Of a DNA stretch of 64,000 bases, positions 1 through 8,142 are shown piece by piece. The DNA is taken from NCBI RefSeq assembly GCF_024543085.1, contig NZ_JANHNZ010000002.1, positions 124,001 to 188,000 of the forward strand. The letters run 5' to 3'. The translations under genes were made by a program, and so were the position numbers. The DNA comes from Granulicatella seriolae. GTDB taxonomy: Bacteria > Bacillota > Bacilli > Lactobacillales > Aerococcaceae. Position 1 is the stretch's first letter. Each line of letters begins with the position of its first letter. The notes beneath the pieces were generated by a model. The model did no database searches and had not been told where the DNA came from. It saw only the letters and a program-made list of their open reading frames with translations.

Positions 1-72
1 ATTCGAAAGCCTTGCAGCTTCAACAAAATCCTTAGAAATTTGCCCTGTACCTATAATCCCTAATCTTATCAC
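1..72 (-). CDS. Gfo/Idh/MocA-type oxidoreductase, N-terminus only
   Basis: The minus strand opens a reading frame that runs off the left edge of the window. Its first residues read VIRLGIIGTGQIS, a Rossmann dinucleotide-binding start with a GxGxxx loop, typical of the NAD(P)-dependent Gfo/Idh/MocA sugar dehydrogenase family. An ATG at 78-76 sits only one base from the AGGAGG, so the GTG at 72-70, seven bases from it, is the more likely start. Only about 24 residues are visible, so the substrate cannot be named. It lies downstream of the phosphoesterase gene on the same strand. Confidence 0.6.
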   Translation of the reverse strand, partial: MIRLGIIGTGQISKDFVEAARLSN

Positions 73-108
73 GTTCATACCTCCTATTTTTATTCAAATC
101 AATTCTAA

Positions 109-951
109 TTAATGAATAGTAACGACAATCAACTCGGGGCGATTATTGATCCTAAACGGAAAAGAACTTGCCCCTATGCCTCGACTAATAACCAAAAGAC
201 TTTCTGGATTAGCAATGCCACGAAAAACTCCCGCCGTTAAACTTGGTAGAATTCCTTGATCGGGTGCGAATAGTCCATCGAAAAACGGTAAACGAACCTG
301 ACCACCATGAGCGTGACCTGCAAAAGTAATTTGTGGTGCTTTATTTGGATCTTCAATAAAATTCTCAAAAGTTTCTGGTCTATGGCTGACCAATAATTTT
401 GGTAGCTCATACCATTCATTTTTAAAGGAGACACTGGATAGATTTTCCATTTGTTTATAGAACAATCTTGGTGCACTGTCCACACCCATCAAAAGGTAAT
501 CTTGTCCTTTGAAGTTTAAAACTTGTGGTTTGCCTTGTAAGAAAGTTACACCCTCTTCCTCCAAAGTATCCACCATAAACTGCCTTAAGTTAGACTTAAT
601 ATCATGATTGCCCAAAGTTGCATAGGTCGGCGCAATAGCAGCAAGCCCCTTGGCAAATTCATGCATGTCACGACTTTGATAAGGTTTTTTTCCCTCAATA
701 ATATCTCCTGAAATGACTATCAAATCTGGTTTTTCCTTAGCAACCTTTGAGATTAACCTACTAATCTTGACCCCCTGATTTGGAAAATGTAGGTCGGATA
801 ATTGGACTATTCTTAATCCCTTCAAGCCTGCCAACGATCCACTTGCTGGTAAATTGACTTTAGTAACTTGAAGCCATGTGTTTTGTAAATACAGATAAAG
901 ACCGACACCTGCCCCTATAACTACGTTTCTCGCTAATTTCTTGCTATTCAC
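109..951 (-). CDS. Membrane-anchored calcineurin-like metallophosphoesterase (YkuE-like)
   Basis: This protein of 280 residues starts with a hydrophobic segment (about residues 9-23) that would tether it to the membrane. The binuclear-metal phosphoesterase motifs follow in order: SDLHF (about 52), SGDIIEG (about 81), LGNHD (about 113) and GHAHGGQ (about 211). Members of this family include YkuE-like phosphodiesterases and UDP-diacylglucosamine-pyrophosphatase relatives; the substrate here is unknown. The start is a GTG behind an AAGGGGTGG ribosome binding site. The gene stands alone, with the oxidoreductase gene downstream. Confidence 0.85.
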   Translation of the reverse strand: MNSKKLARNVVIGAGVGLYLYLQNTWLQVTKVNLPASGSLAGLKGLRIVQLSDLHFPNQGVKISRLISKVAKEKPDLIVISGDIIEGKKPYQSRDMHEFAKGLAAIAPTYATLGNHDIKSNLRQFMVDTLEEEGVTFLQGKPQVLNFKGQDYLLMGVDSAPRLFYKQMENLSSVSFKNEWYELPKLLVSHRPETFENFIEDPNKAPQITFAGHAHGGQVRLPFFDGLFAPDQGILPSLTAGVFRGIANPESLLVISRGIGASSFPFRINNRPELIVVTIH

Positions 952-1270
952 ATAACCACCCCTTCATGGATAAGCTTTTCTCTTAAGTTTACTAGCTTAG
1001 AGTTTAATACTTGATTAGTCCTCCACCTTAACATCAGCAGAGTTCCTTTCTATAAGATTACCTTTATTTACAAGCTTTAGCAACTATTTCAGCAGTTTAA
1101 GCCGTGCCAAATTTCTTATTTTAAACAAAGTTCACCTGCTTAGCTCTATACGGTTCTTAACTGATATCGTATAATCAAAATAACAATTGTGAAAAGCACT
1201 TCTCCCTCTTGGAACACAGACTGACATTAGTGCAACTCTTAGAACCTATTCGAGAAAGGATGATAACAAG
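952..1270. promoter_or_regulatory. Divergent intergenic region
   Basis: This region of 319 bases separates the minus-strand phosphoesterase from the plus-strand membrane protein. I see no coding sequence. A TATAAT hexamer at 1170-1175 is a possible -10 box for the plus-strand gene, but no convincing -35 box stands 17 bases upstream. Nothing else structured was noticed. Confidence 0.35.
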
Positions 1271-1933
1271 ATGAAACAATGGTTGAATACAATTAGGAAA
1301 CCCGGAGCAAAGTCATCTACAATCCTGCAAGTAAGAAATAGCTTCCTTATTTTATTGCTTGGTGCTGCTTTAGGTGTTTTTTCCAAATGGCTAGACACAA
1401 CTTCAATTAGTGCTGGCATTTGGTGGCAAAACGTATTGGGCAGTATTGATTTGGGAAATATCTTGTCTGCCCTTCCTATCTTGCTGGTCATCGCTCTAGC
1501 TATTTCCATTTACAGCCGAACAGCTCTGCGTGCTAGCCTAAATGTTTTTTTGTTTTTTCTTGGTATGATCTGCGCCTATCATCTATTCACCCAAGCTTTT
1601 ACCAGTTTTAATCCCCAAGAAAACATGACCATCTGGTATAGTTTCACTCTTGCTTCACCAATCTTAGCCTTTATTTCTTGGTATGCAAAGGGGATACGCC
1701 TTCCTTCGCTCATTATCAGTATATTCATTCTAGGTGTCATGGCAGCTTTAACCTTCAACGCAGGTTTTTGGTATCTTTATATTTTTAGTCCTACACACAT
1801 CCTATTGTTTATAGTGGCTGCTCTTATCTTATATGTATCACCACTACATTCTGTTATTAGCATTATTGGGGCTGCAATGATTTCTCCTTATTTATTACTT
1901 TTTTGGTTAATTTTTTCTGATACTTTATTTTAA
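1271..1933 (+). CDS. Polytopic membrane protein of unknown function
   Basis: The product of 220 residues has a short basic N-terminus followed by about six hydrophobic segments filling residues 25-218, and almost no soluble loops. It looks like an integral membrane protein. I do not recognise the family with confidence, and no catalytic or transport motif is visible. The ATG follows an AGAAAGGATG stretch acting as ribosome binding site. It is a single-gene unit, convergent with the amino-acid ABC genes, and repeat copy 1 lies just after it and probably ends its transcript. Confidence 0.7.
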   Translation: MKQWLNTIRKPGAKSSTILQVRNSFLILLLGAALGVFSKWLDTTSISAGIWWQNVLGSIDLGNILSALPILLVIALAISIYSRTALRASLNVFLFFLGMICAYHLFTQAFTSFNPQENMTIWYSFTLASPILAFISWYAKGIRLPSLIISIFILGVMAALTFNAGFWYLYIFSPTHILLFIVAALILYVSPLHSVISIIGAAMISPYLLLFWLIFSDTLF

Positions 1934-1995
1934 AGCTTGAGAATAGATAGAAGCACGTTTTTTAAGGCAACAGATATTGAGAATACAAATCCTAC

Positions 1996-2030
1996 TATCA
2001 GAAATCGAAACGGTGGCACCATGGTGAGAA
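1996..2030 (-). repeat. Truncated fragment of the interspersed structured repeat
   Basis: The stretch TATCAGAAAT, then ACGGTGGCACC, then GTGAG matches the end of the interspersed element read in reverse orientation. The remainder of that copy is missing. It sits directly beside full-length copy 1, suggesting that an older inverted copy was cut by, or lost next to, the newer one. Confidence 0.5.
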
Positions 2031-2039
2031 CCTAGCTCA

Positions 2040-2292
2040 GAGGCTGAGCAAAAAGTCCAAATGGTAACCAAATAAAATAGTTCCCCAGAAACCTATCAAA
2101 AATAACGGTGTAAAGCATAGCTGACGCACAGTGGATGTTTCGGCTTCAGCCGATTACAGCCACGTAGACAGCTAAGCCAGTGAGACCTCAGCTCACGGCG
2201 GTGCCACCGTTCTCATTTTTGATAGGTTTCTGGGGAACTATTTTATGTTTTAACATGATTTTTATCTTATTACAGAGTTTTTGCACAGCCTC
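2040..2292 (+). repeat. Interspersed structured repeat, copy 1 (class A stem)
   Basis: The core palindrome runs from about 2073 to 2245. Its arms begin TAAAATAGTTCCCCAG and end CTGGGGAACTATTTTA, and continue with CCTATCA pairing with TGATAGG. Inside is the conserved core: CGGTG/CACCG closing pairs, a TAGCT/AGCTA helix, a GTGG/CCAC helix, the hairpin CGGC-TTCA-GCCG and a GTGAG/CTCAC hairpin. An outer inverted repeat, GAGGCTGAGCAAAAAGTC with GAGTTTTTGCACAGCCTC, frames the whole element. It lies between convergent genes (membrane protein and ABC permease), where the stem would act as a terminator in both directions. Confidence 0.85.
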
Positions 2293-2385
2293 TTTAATTT
2301 CTGATAAAAAACAAGAACTTCGAATCGATCAATAACAACAAAAGTATTTGTCCATCAATTTTTCAAACAACCTTCACTTAAACGA

Positions 2386-3042
2386 TTATTTTAAAACCAT
2401 CTTTCCTTCCAAAATAGCCTGAAACTTTTCAAAGACTATACAGATACCCCAATATATTAAAGCCACTAGAATATACATCGTCATATAATCAAACTCTCTA
2501 CCACCCACAATTTTAGCATTTTGAAAAATGTCGGGCACTGTAATCATGGCTGTTAGGGATGTCCCTTTAATCAAATCCAAGAGAACATTGCTCAAAGGTG
2601 GGACCGCAATTCGAAAAGCCTGTGGAAGTAGGACTTTGCTTAAGACGAGATGATACGGTAAACCTAAAGAAATAGCCGCTTCTGCTTGCCCCCCATCAAC
2701 TGCCAACAAAGAAGAACGAACAATTTCTGAAATATAGGCACTACTGGCTATGGAAAAACAGAGAATAGAACAAACAATGGCCGATAATTGAATTCCTAAA
2801 TAAGGCAAACCAAAATAAAGCAAAAATAAGAAAACAATGGTTGGGGTGCCACGCATAAAGGAAACATGTAATTTGGCAGCCATTTGAAAGATTCGAATAG
2901 AAGAAAGTCGCATTAGTGCAACCAAAACGCCTAAACAAAGTCCCAAAATAAAACTGACCAAAGCAATCCCTAGAGTATATCGCAACCCGCTAAGCACAAA
3001 CCAAACATTTTCAATAGCTAACTGACTATCAAATAATCTCAT
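2386..3042 (-). CDS. Amino-acid ABC transporter permease (HisM/GlnP type)
   Basis: This permease of 218 residues has about five membrane segments and the EAA loop (EAAISLGLPYHLVL, about residues 140-155) through which such permeases contact the ATPase. It belongs to the polar amino-acid family that forms dimers in the membrane. It begins 12 bases after the binding-protein gene, so the two are one transcript. No ATP-binding gene follows: downstream is repeat copy 1 and then a convergent gene. The ATPase must be encoded elsewhere or shared. The substrate is not determinable. Confidence 0.88.
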   Translation of the reverse strand: MRLFDSQLAIENVWFVLSGLRYTLGIALVSFILGLCLGVLVALMRLSSIRIFQMAAKLHVSFMRGTPTIVFLFLLYFGLPYLGIQLSAIVCSILCFSIASSAYISEIVRSSLLAVDGGQAEAAISLGLPYHLVLSKVLLPQAFRIAVPPLSNVLLDLIKGTSLTAMITVPDIFQNAKIVGGREFDYMTMYILVALIYWGICIVFEKFQAILEGKMVLK

Positions 3043-3054
3043 GAGCTTAACCCA

Positions 3055-3912
3055 CTACTCTACGTCAGAAATATCAATCACTTGGAAATCGTAGTCTTTT
3101 TCTACAGAAACATCTTGCCCACTAAAGAATTGCTCTGACAACTTCTTCAAAGTGCCATCTTTACGCATTTCTTCTAATGTTTGATTGACTTTCTCGGCCA
3201 AAACATCATTTCCTAATTGCAAAGCAAAGTTGGCTTCAGACGGATTATAAAAAATATTATGCACTTTTACAGGAATCTCTGGCAAAGCTTTTGTGGCCAT
3301 AGATTGTAGATAAAAATCATTCAAAATAACATCAGTCCGTCCGTTAGCTACATCTGTTAAATACTGGTCGTTGGTCACATTATCATATACAACTAGCTCA
3401 GCGCCAAATTTCTTTGCAACTTTCATATAAGATGTTGTTGCTGCACCAGCCGCTTTTTTCCCTTTCAAATCTTCTAAGGTTTTAATGCCTGAATCATCCG
3501 ATTGGCGAACAATCATTGCGCCATAAGAATACTTGTGTGGGGTTGTATAGAGAAACTTATCAGCATTCTCTCCGTTACGATCGATTGAAATTCCCGCAAT
3601 ATCAATTTGACCACTGTTTACAGCTGCAAACATGCCATCAATATTCATCTCCGTAAAGTTAACTGTTAAACCCAAACGTTTAGCAACTTCTCGAATAATC
3701 TCGACATCGTATCCCGTCAATTCATTATCATCTTTCTGATGAAAAGACTGAGGAAACAAAGTACCTGACGTTGAAAACTTCAAAGTTCCTCTTTCAACAA
3801 TGGCATCCCACTTATCTTGTCCATTAGCCGAATTTGCTTTATTTCCACATGCAATTAAAAATACTGCCGCCACTGTTGCCAACCCAATACTAAACCATTT
3901 CTTTTTCTTCAT
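3055..3912 (-). CDS. Amino-acid ABC transporter substrate-binding lipoprotein
   Basis: The product of 285 residues has a lipoprotein signal peptide ending in the lipobox LIAC-G (Cys about 22). A family 3 solute-binding fold follows, with the typical stretches GYDVEIIREVAKRLG, DIAGISIDRN and LKGKKAAGAATTSYMK. It would capture a polar amino acid, possibly cystine, glutamine or a relative, outside the membrane and hand it to the permease encoded 12 bases downstream. It is the first gene of this two-gene unit, with about 200 bases of promoter region upstream. Confidence 0.88.
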   Translation of the reverse strand: MKKKKWFSIGLATVAAVFLIACGNKANSANGQDKWDAIVERGTLKFSTSGTLFPQSFHQKDDNELTGYDVEIIREVAKRLGLTVNFTEMNIDGMFAAVNSGQIDIAGISIDRNGENADKFLYTTPHKYSYGAMIVRQSDDSGIKTLEDLKGKKAAGAATTSYMKVAKKFGAELVVYDNVTNDQYLTDVANGRTDVILNDFYLQSMATKALPEIPVKVHNIFYNPSEANFALQLGNDVLAEKVNQTLEEMRKDGTLKKLSEQFFSGQDVSVEKDYDFQVIDISDVE

Positions 3913-4077
3913 CTATAATCTCAACCTCTCTAGAGTGTAGTTTTTATCTTTACTTAATATAAATTAACATACTTTGTGAAAAATAACAAGTTTATGTAAC
4001 ACTTTTTTAAATCTGTTACACTCACTAAAAACTTATTTAAAAAGATAAAATACACTTGAGATGAGTTTTTCACCAAC

Positions 4078-4113
4078 AAAAAAGAAACAGATAGATTTAT
4101 CTGTTTCTTTTTT
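4078..4113 (-). terminator. Rho-independent terminator after the PII/DUF1538 pair
   Basis: A perfect hairpin, AAAGAAACAGATA paired with TATCTGTTTCTTT, with a T-run on both strands, lies 4 bases beyond the stop of the tandem-PII gene. Because it is symmetrical it can also shield the ABC genes from read-through. Confidence 0.85.
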
Positions 4114-4117
4114 GTTG

Positions 4118-4780
4118 TTACGTTAATAAGAGTCCAGAAACCTGACTTACATGCATGGACAAGATAATCCCTGAACCAGGAGTATCCAATTGACAAGCTT
4201 TCCTAATTAATTGAGTTACTTCATTGACCCTGTCTTTTTTGGTCAATATCAACAAAGCTTCTCTTGAACGGTCTATTTCCATACCGAAAACTTTTTCTAC
4301 AGCCTCAGCTGAACTAGCTCCATGTGCTTTTAAGATTAACCCATCTGTTACACAGGTCTTTTCAACCGCTTCTAAAGCTCCTTGACCAGCCCCTTCTTCA
4401 AGAATGGCCATGACCAATCTATAGTCCATTTCAACTTTTTCTTCTAAGTCTCTTGTATCTTCCACCAATCCCTTGGAATATCTAGTCCCCCATAAGAGCG
4501 CCAGAGGTAGGATCATGCCCACTCCGCGTTTCGCCTCGTGGAATTTAAAGGTCTTAGTAATATAGTCAAAAATGGTTTGTGAATCTTCATGTGGTGTAAC
4601 GATTAAGACTAACTCCTTTTTCTCTGTTCGGTAACCAATAGTTTTTACGATTGGATTGCTTGTAGCTGCTTGCCCCATCAAGATAGTCCCACCTCTTGCA
4701 CCGGCCTTTTGAGCATACTTCAAGACCTTAGATCCTTGATTATAAGAAACAACGAATAGGATTAAATCACGATTATTCAT
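4118..4780 (-). CDS. Tandem PII-like signalling protein paired with DUF1538
   Basis: The product of 220 residues appears to consist of two ferredoxin-like PII-type modules, roughly residues 5-90 and 120-215. The first carries KAGARGGTILMGQ and the second LKAHGASSAEAVEK with LILTKKDRV, resembling core strands and the T-loop region of PII proteins. PII proteins bind nucleotides or small ligands and control transporters and enzymes. The gene overlaps the stop of the DUF1538 membrane gene, so the two are translated together; the obvious partner is that membrane protein. The ATG at 4780 is preferred over an adjacent GTG because it fits the AGGAGA site. The ligand is unknown. Confidence 0.75.
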   Translation of the reverse strand: MNNRDLILFVVSYNQGSKVLKYAQKAGARGGTILMGQAATSNPIVKTIGYRTEKKELVLIVTPHEDSQTIFDYITKTFKFHEAKRGVGMILPLALLWGTRYSKGLVEDTRDLEEKVEMDYRLVMAILEEGAGQGALEAVEKTCVTDGLILKAHGASSAEAVEKVFGMEIDRSREALLILTKKDRVNEVTQLIRKACQLDTPGSGIILSMHVSQVSGLLLT

Positions 4781-4782
4781 CA

Positions 4783-6282
4783 CTATCTCCTTTCAACTTC
4801 TGTGATTGAACGTTTAGACCTAGCTGTATAAACCAAACCTAGTAACTGTAGAGAAAGAATTGGCATCATAGCCACCATAGCAATCATACCAAATCCATCT
4901 GTCAAAACATTAGCTGTTGGTACTCCGTGTGCCAAACCTTGAATAAATGCCAAGATAAAGGTCGCCGTCATCGGACCGGAAGCCACGCCCCCAGCATCAA
5001 AAGCCATCCCGACAAATAAGGAAGGAACCTTATAGGACAATAAAATACTAATCAAAAAGCCCGGCAATAAATAATGCCACAATTGAATGTCTGGCACCAA
5101 AATTCTAAGAGTAGATAGAGCTACGGCAAGTCCCACACCGACACATAAGGTTACTAAGACCCAAGTTTGTTTGATAGAACCACCTGTTACATCTTCGATT
5201 TGATGCGTCAGGACATAAACCGCTGGCTCAGCTAAGATGACCAGAACGCCTAGTAAAAGAGAGATGGCAATGATTAAGCCATCATTTCCAACACTATAAA
5301 GATCATAACCAATCTGTTTTCCAACATCCATAAACCCAGCGTTAACTCCCACTAGAAATAGAATTAAACCGACCAATAGATAAGCAAGCCCTTTGAAAAT
5401 ATCTTGCAGTTGGTCTTTTTTGACTGGTTTAATAAAGAAATGAAAAACTAGGAAAATAACCAAGATTGGCGATACAGCAATCAGAACTTCTTTTAAAATA
5501 TGTGGAAACTCATAAAGAAATGGTTGCAACAGATGACCCTCTGCCACAAGTAAAATCTCCTCTTGAGCATCTACAATTTGTGGCTTAGTCATTATCCCTA
5601 ATAGCAACACAGCAATAACAGCACCAACCGAGGCAATCCCAACTAGACCAAAGTTGTCTTCTTCAGATGATTTACCATTTTTCTTCATAGATGCAACACC
5701 ACCGGCAAGTGCCAGAATAAATGGTACCGTTAGTGCCCCAGTTGTTGCGCCAGAACTATCAAAAGAAATGGCAAACATATCATTTGATGCAAAAAAACTT
5801 AAGACTAGGATTAGCCCATAAGAAAAGGTTAGGATTCGATTCAAAGCCCAATTGAACACAATTCGAAGTAGACCAACTGTAATCATAATCCCAATTCCTA
5901 TTGAGACTGCCACAATTAAGGTTGCACTATTAATGACGCCACTGGTCACCTCATCAATTTGTTTGGCTAAAATTTGTAAGTCTGGTTCGGCTATAGAAAT
6001 CAAAAAGCCTAGAACAGACCCTCCTATGACAATAAGAATGAGTTTATTTTTACTGGCTAAGGTTTTTCCTAAATAGTGTCCAACAGGGGTAATCCCTAGT
6101 TCAACACCAAATAAAAACAATGCTAACCCTACCATAATAAGTATGGCTCCAATAAAGAATCTTCCTAACATAAGTCCTGGCAATGGTACTATCGTTAAGT
6201 GCAATATCAAAACCAATAGGGATACTGGTGCTACAGATTGGAATACCTCTTGTAATTTTTCAATCAAAATCTTCAAAATCAA
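4783..6282 (-). CDS. DUF1538 family membrane protein, putative transporter
   Basis: This protein of 499 residues has about 12 hydrophobic segments arranged as an internal duplication. Each half carries a similar pair of motifs: AEPDLQILAKQIDEVTSG with FDSSGATTGALTVPFILAL in the first half, and AEPAVYVLTHQIEDVTGG with FDAGGVASGPMTATFILAF in the second. DUF1538 proteins are uncharacterised, but the inverted or tandem duplicated architecture and conserved Glu-Pro and Asp-Ser/Ala-Gly-Gly motifs suggest an ion-coupled transporter. It is the first gene of an operon with the tandem-PII protein. Function is inferred, not known. Confidence 0.8.
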   Translation of the reverse strand: MILKILIEKLQEVFQSVAPVSLLVLILHLTIVPLPGLMLGRFFIGAILIMVGLALFLFGVELGITPVGHYLGKTLASKNKLILIVIGGSVLGFLISIAEPDLQILAKQIDEVTSGVINSATLIVAVSIGIGIMITVGLLRIVFNWALNRILTFSYGLILVLSFFASNDMFAISFDSSGATTGALTVPFILALAGGVASMKKNGKSSEEDNFGLVGIASVGAVIAVLLLGIMTKPQIVDAQEEILLVAEGHLLQPFLYEFPHILKEVLIAVSPILVIFLVFHFFIKPVKKDQLQDIFKGLAYLLVGLILFLVGVNAGFMDVGKQIGYDLYSVGNDGLIIAISLLLGVLVILAEPAVYVLTHQIEDVTGGSIKQTWVLVTLCVGVGLAVALSTLRILVPDIQLWHYLLPGFLISILLSYKVPSLFVGMAFDAGGVASGPMTATFILAFIQGLAHGVPTANVLTDGFGMIAMVAMMPILSLQLLGLVYTARSKRSITEVERR

Positions 6283-6333
6283 TCACTTCCTTTCAATGCT
6301 CCTACTTCATAAAAACTTGCTAATGGCTTTTAT

Positions 6334-8142
6334 CTAATCATTTTTGCTAACTGCTTCTTGGTCAGAAAAGGTATCGACAATTCGTTGAGCAGTCGTTTGA
6401 GAAATCCCTAACTCTTTAAAGTCATCTATAGTAGCTGCAGACAAAGCCTTTAATGTTTTAAATTTTTTCAAGAGTTTGGTTCTTGTTTTTGGTCCCACCC
6501 CTTCAATCTCATCTAACTTAGAGGCAAAAGAATTTTTACTGCGAACTTGTCTGTGGAAGGTAATGGCGAAACGGTGTACTTCTTCTTGAATCCGTTGCAG
6601 GAGATGAAACGCCTGGCTAGTTGGTTTTAGCTCAATTTGTTCCAGATTGTCTCCAAAGATTAAAGCTGCTGTTTTGTGCTTATTGTTTTTCACCATACCC
6701 GCAATTGGAATTTCTAAACCTAACTCATCCTCTAACACTTCTTTAGCCGCACCGACTTGTACCTTGCCCCCATCCATTAAAATGAGATTAGGCATGGCTG
6801 CCCCCTCCTTTAAGAGCCGTGAATAGCGTCTGCGAATGACCTCTTGAGTAGTAGCAAACTCATTGCTGCCGACAATTGTCTTCACTTTAAACTTGCGGTA
6901 ATTCTTGCGATCTGGTTTCCCATTGCGATAAACCACCATAGCGGATACTGGATTAGTTCCTTGAATATTAGAATGGTCAAACGACTCAATCACTTCCAGA
7001 CTATCTAACCCTAATGCTTCCTGTAACTCCTCCAAGGCACCCTTAGTTTTCTTATCACTAGATTCTTCTATACGGAATTTTTCTTTCAAGGCAATCTCAC
7101 TATTCTGACGAGCCAAGTCAAGCATGCGACGCATATTGCCCCGTTGTGGAATATGAACCTTAATCCCTAAAACCTCCTCCAGTAATGCTGCATCAACACC
7201 TTGAGGTACAATCAACTCTTTAGGCAATATATGATTTTTTTCTTGGTAGAATTGAACGATAAAAGAAGCCATTTCTTCTTCAACATCTGCGAAAATTGGA
7301 AATAGAGCTGCCTCTCTTTTGATAATGGTCGATTGTCTTAAGAAGAAGACTTGTATTGATATCCAGCCTCTATCCATGTAATAAGAAAAAACATCTCGAT
7401 TAACAAAATCGGTTGACATAATATGCTGTTTTTCAACTGTCGTTTCGATATATTGAATTTGGTTGCGATAGTCACGTGCTGCTTCAAAATCTAAATTTTC
7501 AGCAGCCTTAGTCATCTTGTCAATTAGAGTGGCTTTAACTTCTTTGACATCTCCATTTAAAAAGTTTTGAATTTTCTTTATTTGTTGATCATACTCTTCT
7601 TTTGAGATAGCGTGGTCACAGCAACCGATACATTGCCCTAGATGATAATAAAAGCAGGCTCTTGGTTCGTTTTTATTGCACTTCCTTAAGGGGAATATTT
7701 TTTGGATAAACTGTTGTGTTTGGGTAGCTGCCCCCACATTGGGGTAAGGCCCAAAGTACTTGCCTCCATCTTTTTTGACTTGGTTGGCAATAATTAATTG
7801 TGGGTCCTTTTCCTTAGTAATCTTCAAGTAAGGGTACATGGTCCCTTGTTTCAACTTGATATTGTAATAGGGTTGGTATTTTTTAATCAGATTAATCTCT
7901 AATAAGAGTGACTCTTTATTGGTTTTGGTAACAATCGTCTCAAAATGGTGTATCTCACTAACTAGCTTTTCTGTTTTCGTATCATGGGCTCCCCTGAAAT
8001 AGGAGCGAACCCGATTCTTAAGGTTTTTAGCCTTACCAATATAAATAATCTGATCTTCTTCATTTTTCATGATATAGCACCCCGGTAAGTCGGGTAGTAC
8101 CTTTAATTTTTCTTCAATGAGTGAACTAGCCACTGATGTCAT
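6334..8142 (-). CDS. uvrC: UvrABC system protein C
   Basis: The product of 602 residues is the dual-incision nuclease subunit of nucleotide excision repair. The GIY-YIG domain is at residues 18-95 (GCYIM, IYIGKAKNLKNRV), a UVR motif for UvrB contact lies near 205-235, the RNase H-like domain follows (SFDHSNIQGT, about 395), and a helix-hairpin-helix pair closes the protein (LDEIEGVGPKTRTKLL, about 560). Length is normal for the family. Its ATG overlaps the stop of the preceding uncharacterised gene (TCAT on the plus strand), indicating translational coupling. Confidence 0.97.
   Translation of the reverse strand: MTSVASSLIEEKLKVLPDLPGCYIMKNEEDQIIYIGKAKNLKNRVRSYFRGAHDTKTEKLVSEIHHFETIVTKTNKESLLLEINLIKKYQPYYNIKLKQGTMYPYLKITKEKDPQLIIANQVKKDGGKYFGPYPNVGAATQTQQFIQKIFPLRKCNKNEPRACFYYHLGQCIGCCDHAISKEEYDQQIKKIQNFLNGDVKEVKATLIDKMTKAAENLDFEAARDYRNQIQYIETTVEKQHIMSTDFVNRDVFSYYMDRGWISIQVFFLRQSTIIKREAALFPIFADVEEEMASFIVQFYQEKNHILPKELIVPQGVDAALLEEVLGIKVHIPQRGNMRRMLDLARQNSEIALKEKFRIEESSDKKTKGALEELQEALGLDSLEVIESFDHSNIQGTNPVSAMVVYRNGKPDRKNYRKFKVKTIVGSNEFATTQEVIRRRYSRLLKEGAAMPNLILMDGGKVQVGAAKEVLEDELGLEIPIAGMVKNNKHKTAALIFGDNLEQIELKPTSQAFHLLQRIQEEVHRFAITFHRQVRSKNSFASKLDEIEGVGPKTRTKLLKKFKTLKALSAATIDDFKELGISQTTAQRIVDTFSDQEAVSKND

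Noticed and set aside
237-485. Minus-strand frame inside the phosphoesterase gene
   Set aside because: It is a shadow of the conserved phosphoesterase frame without a ribosome binding site.
2101-2215. Known ribozyme (hammerhead) or riboswitch in the repeat core
   Set aside because: The hammerhead core CUGAUGA...GAAA is absent, and the element lies at gene ends in unrelated contexts rather than in leaders of one pathway.
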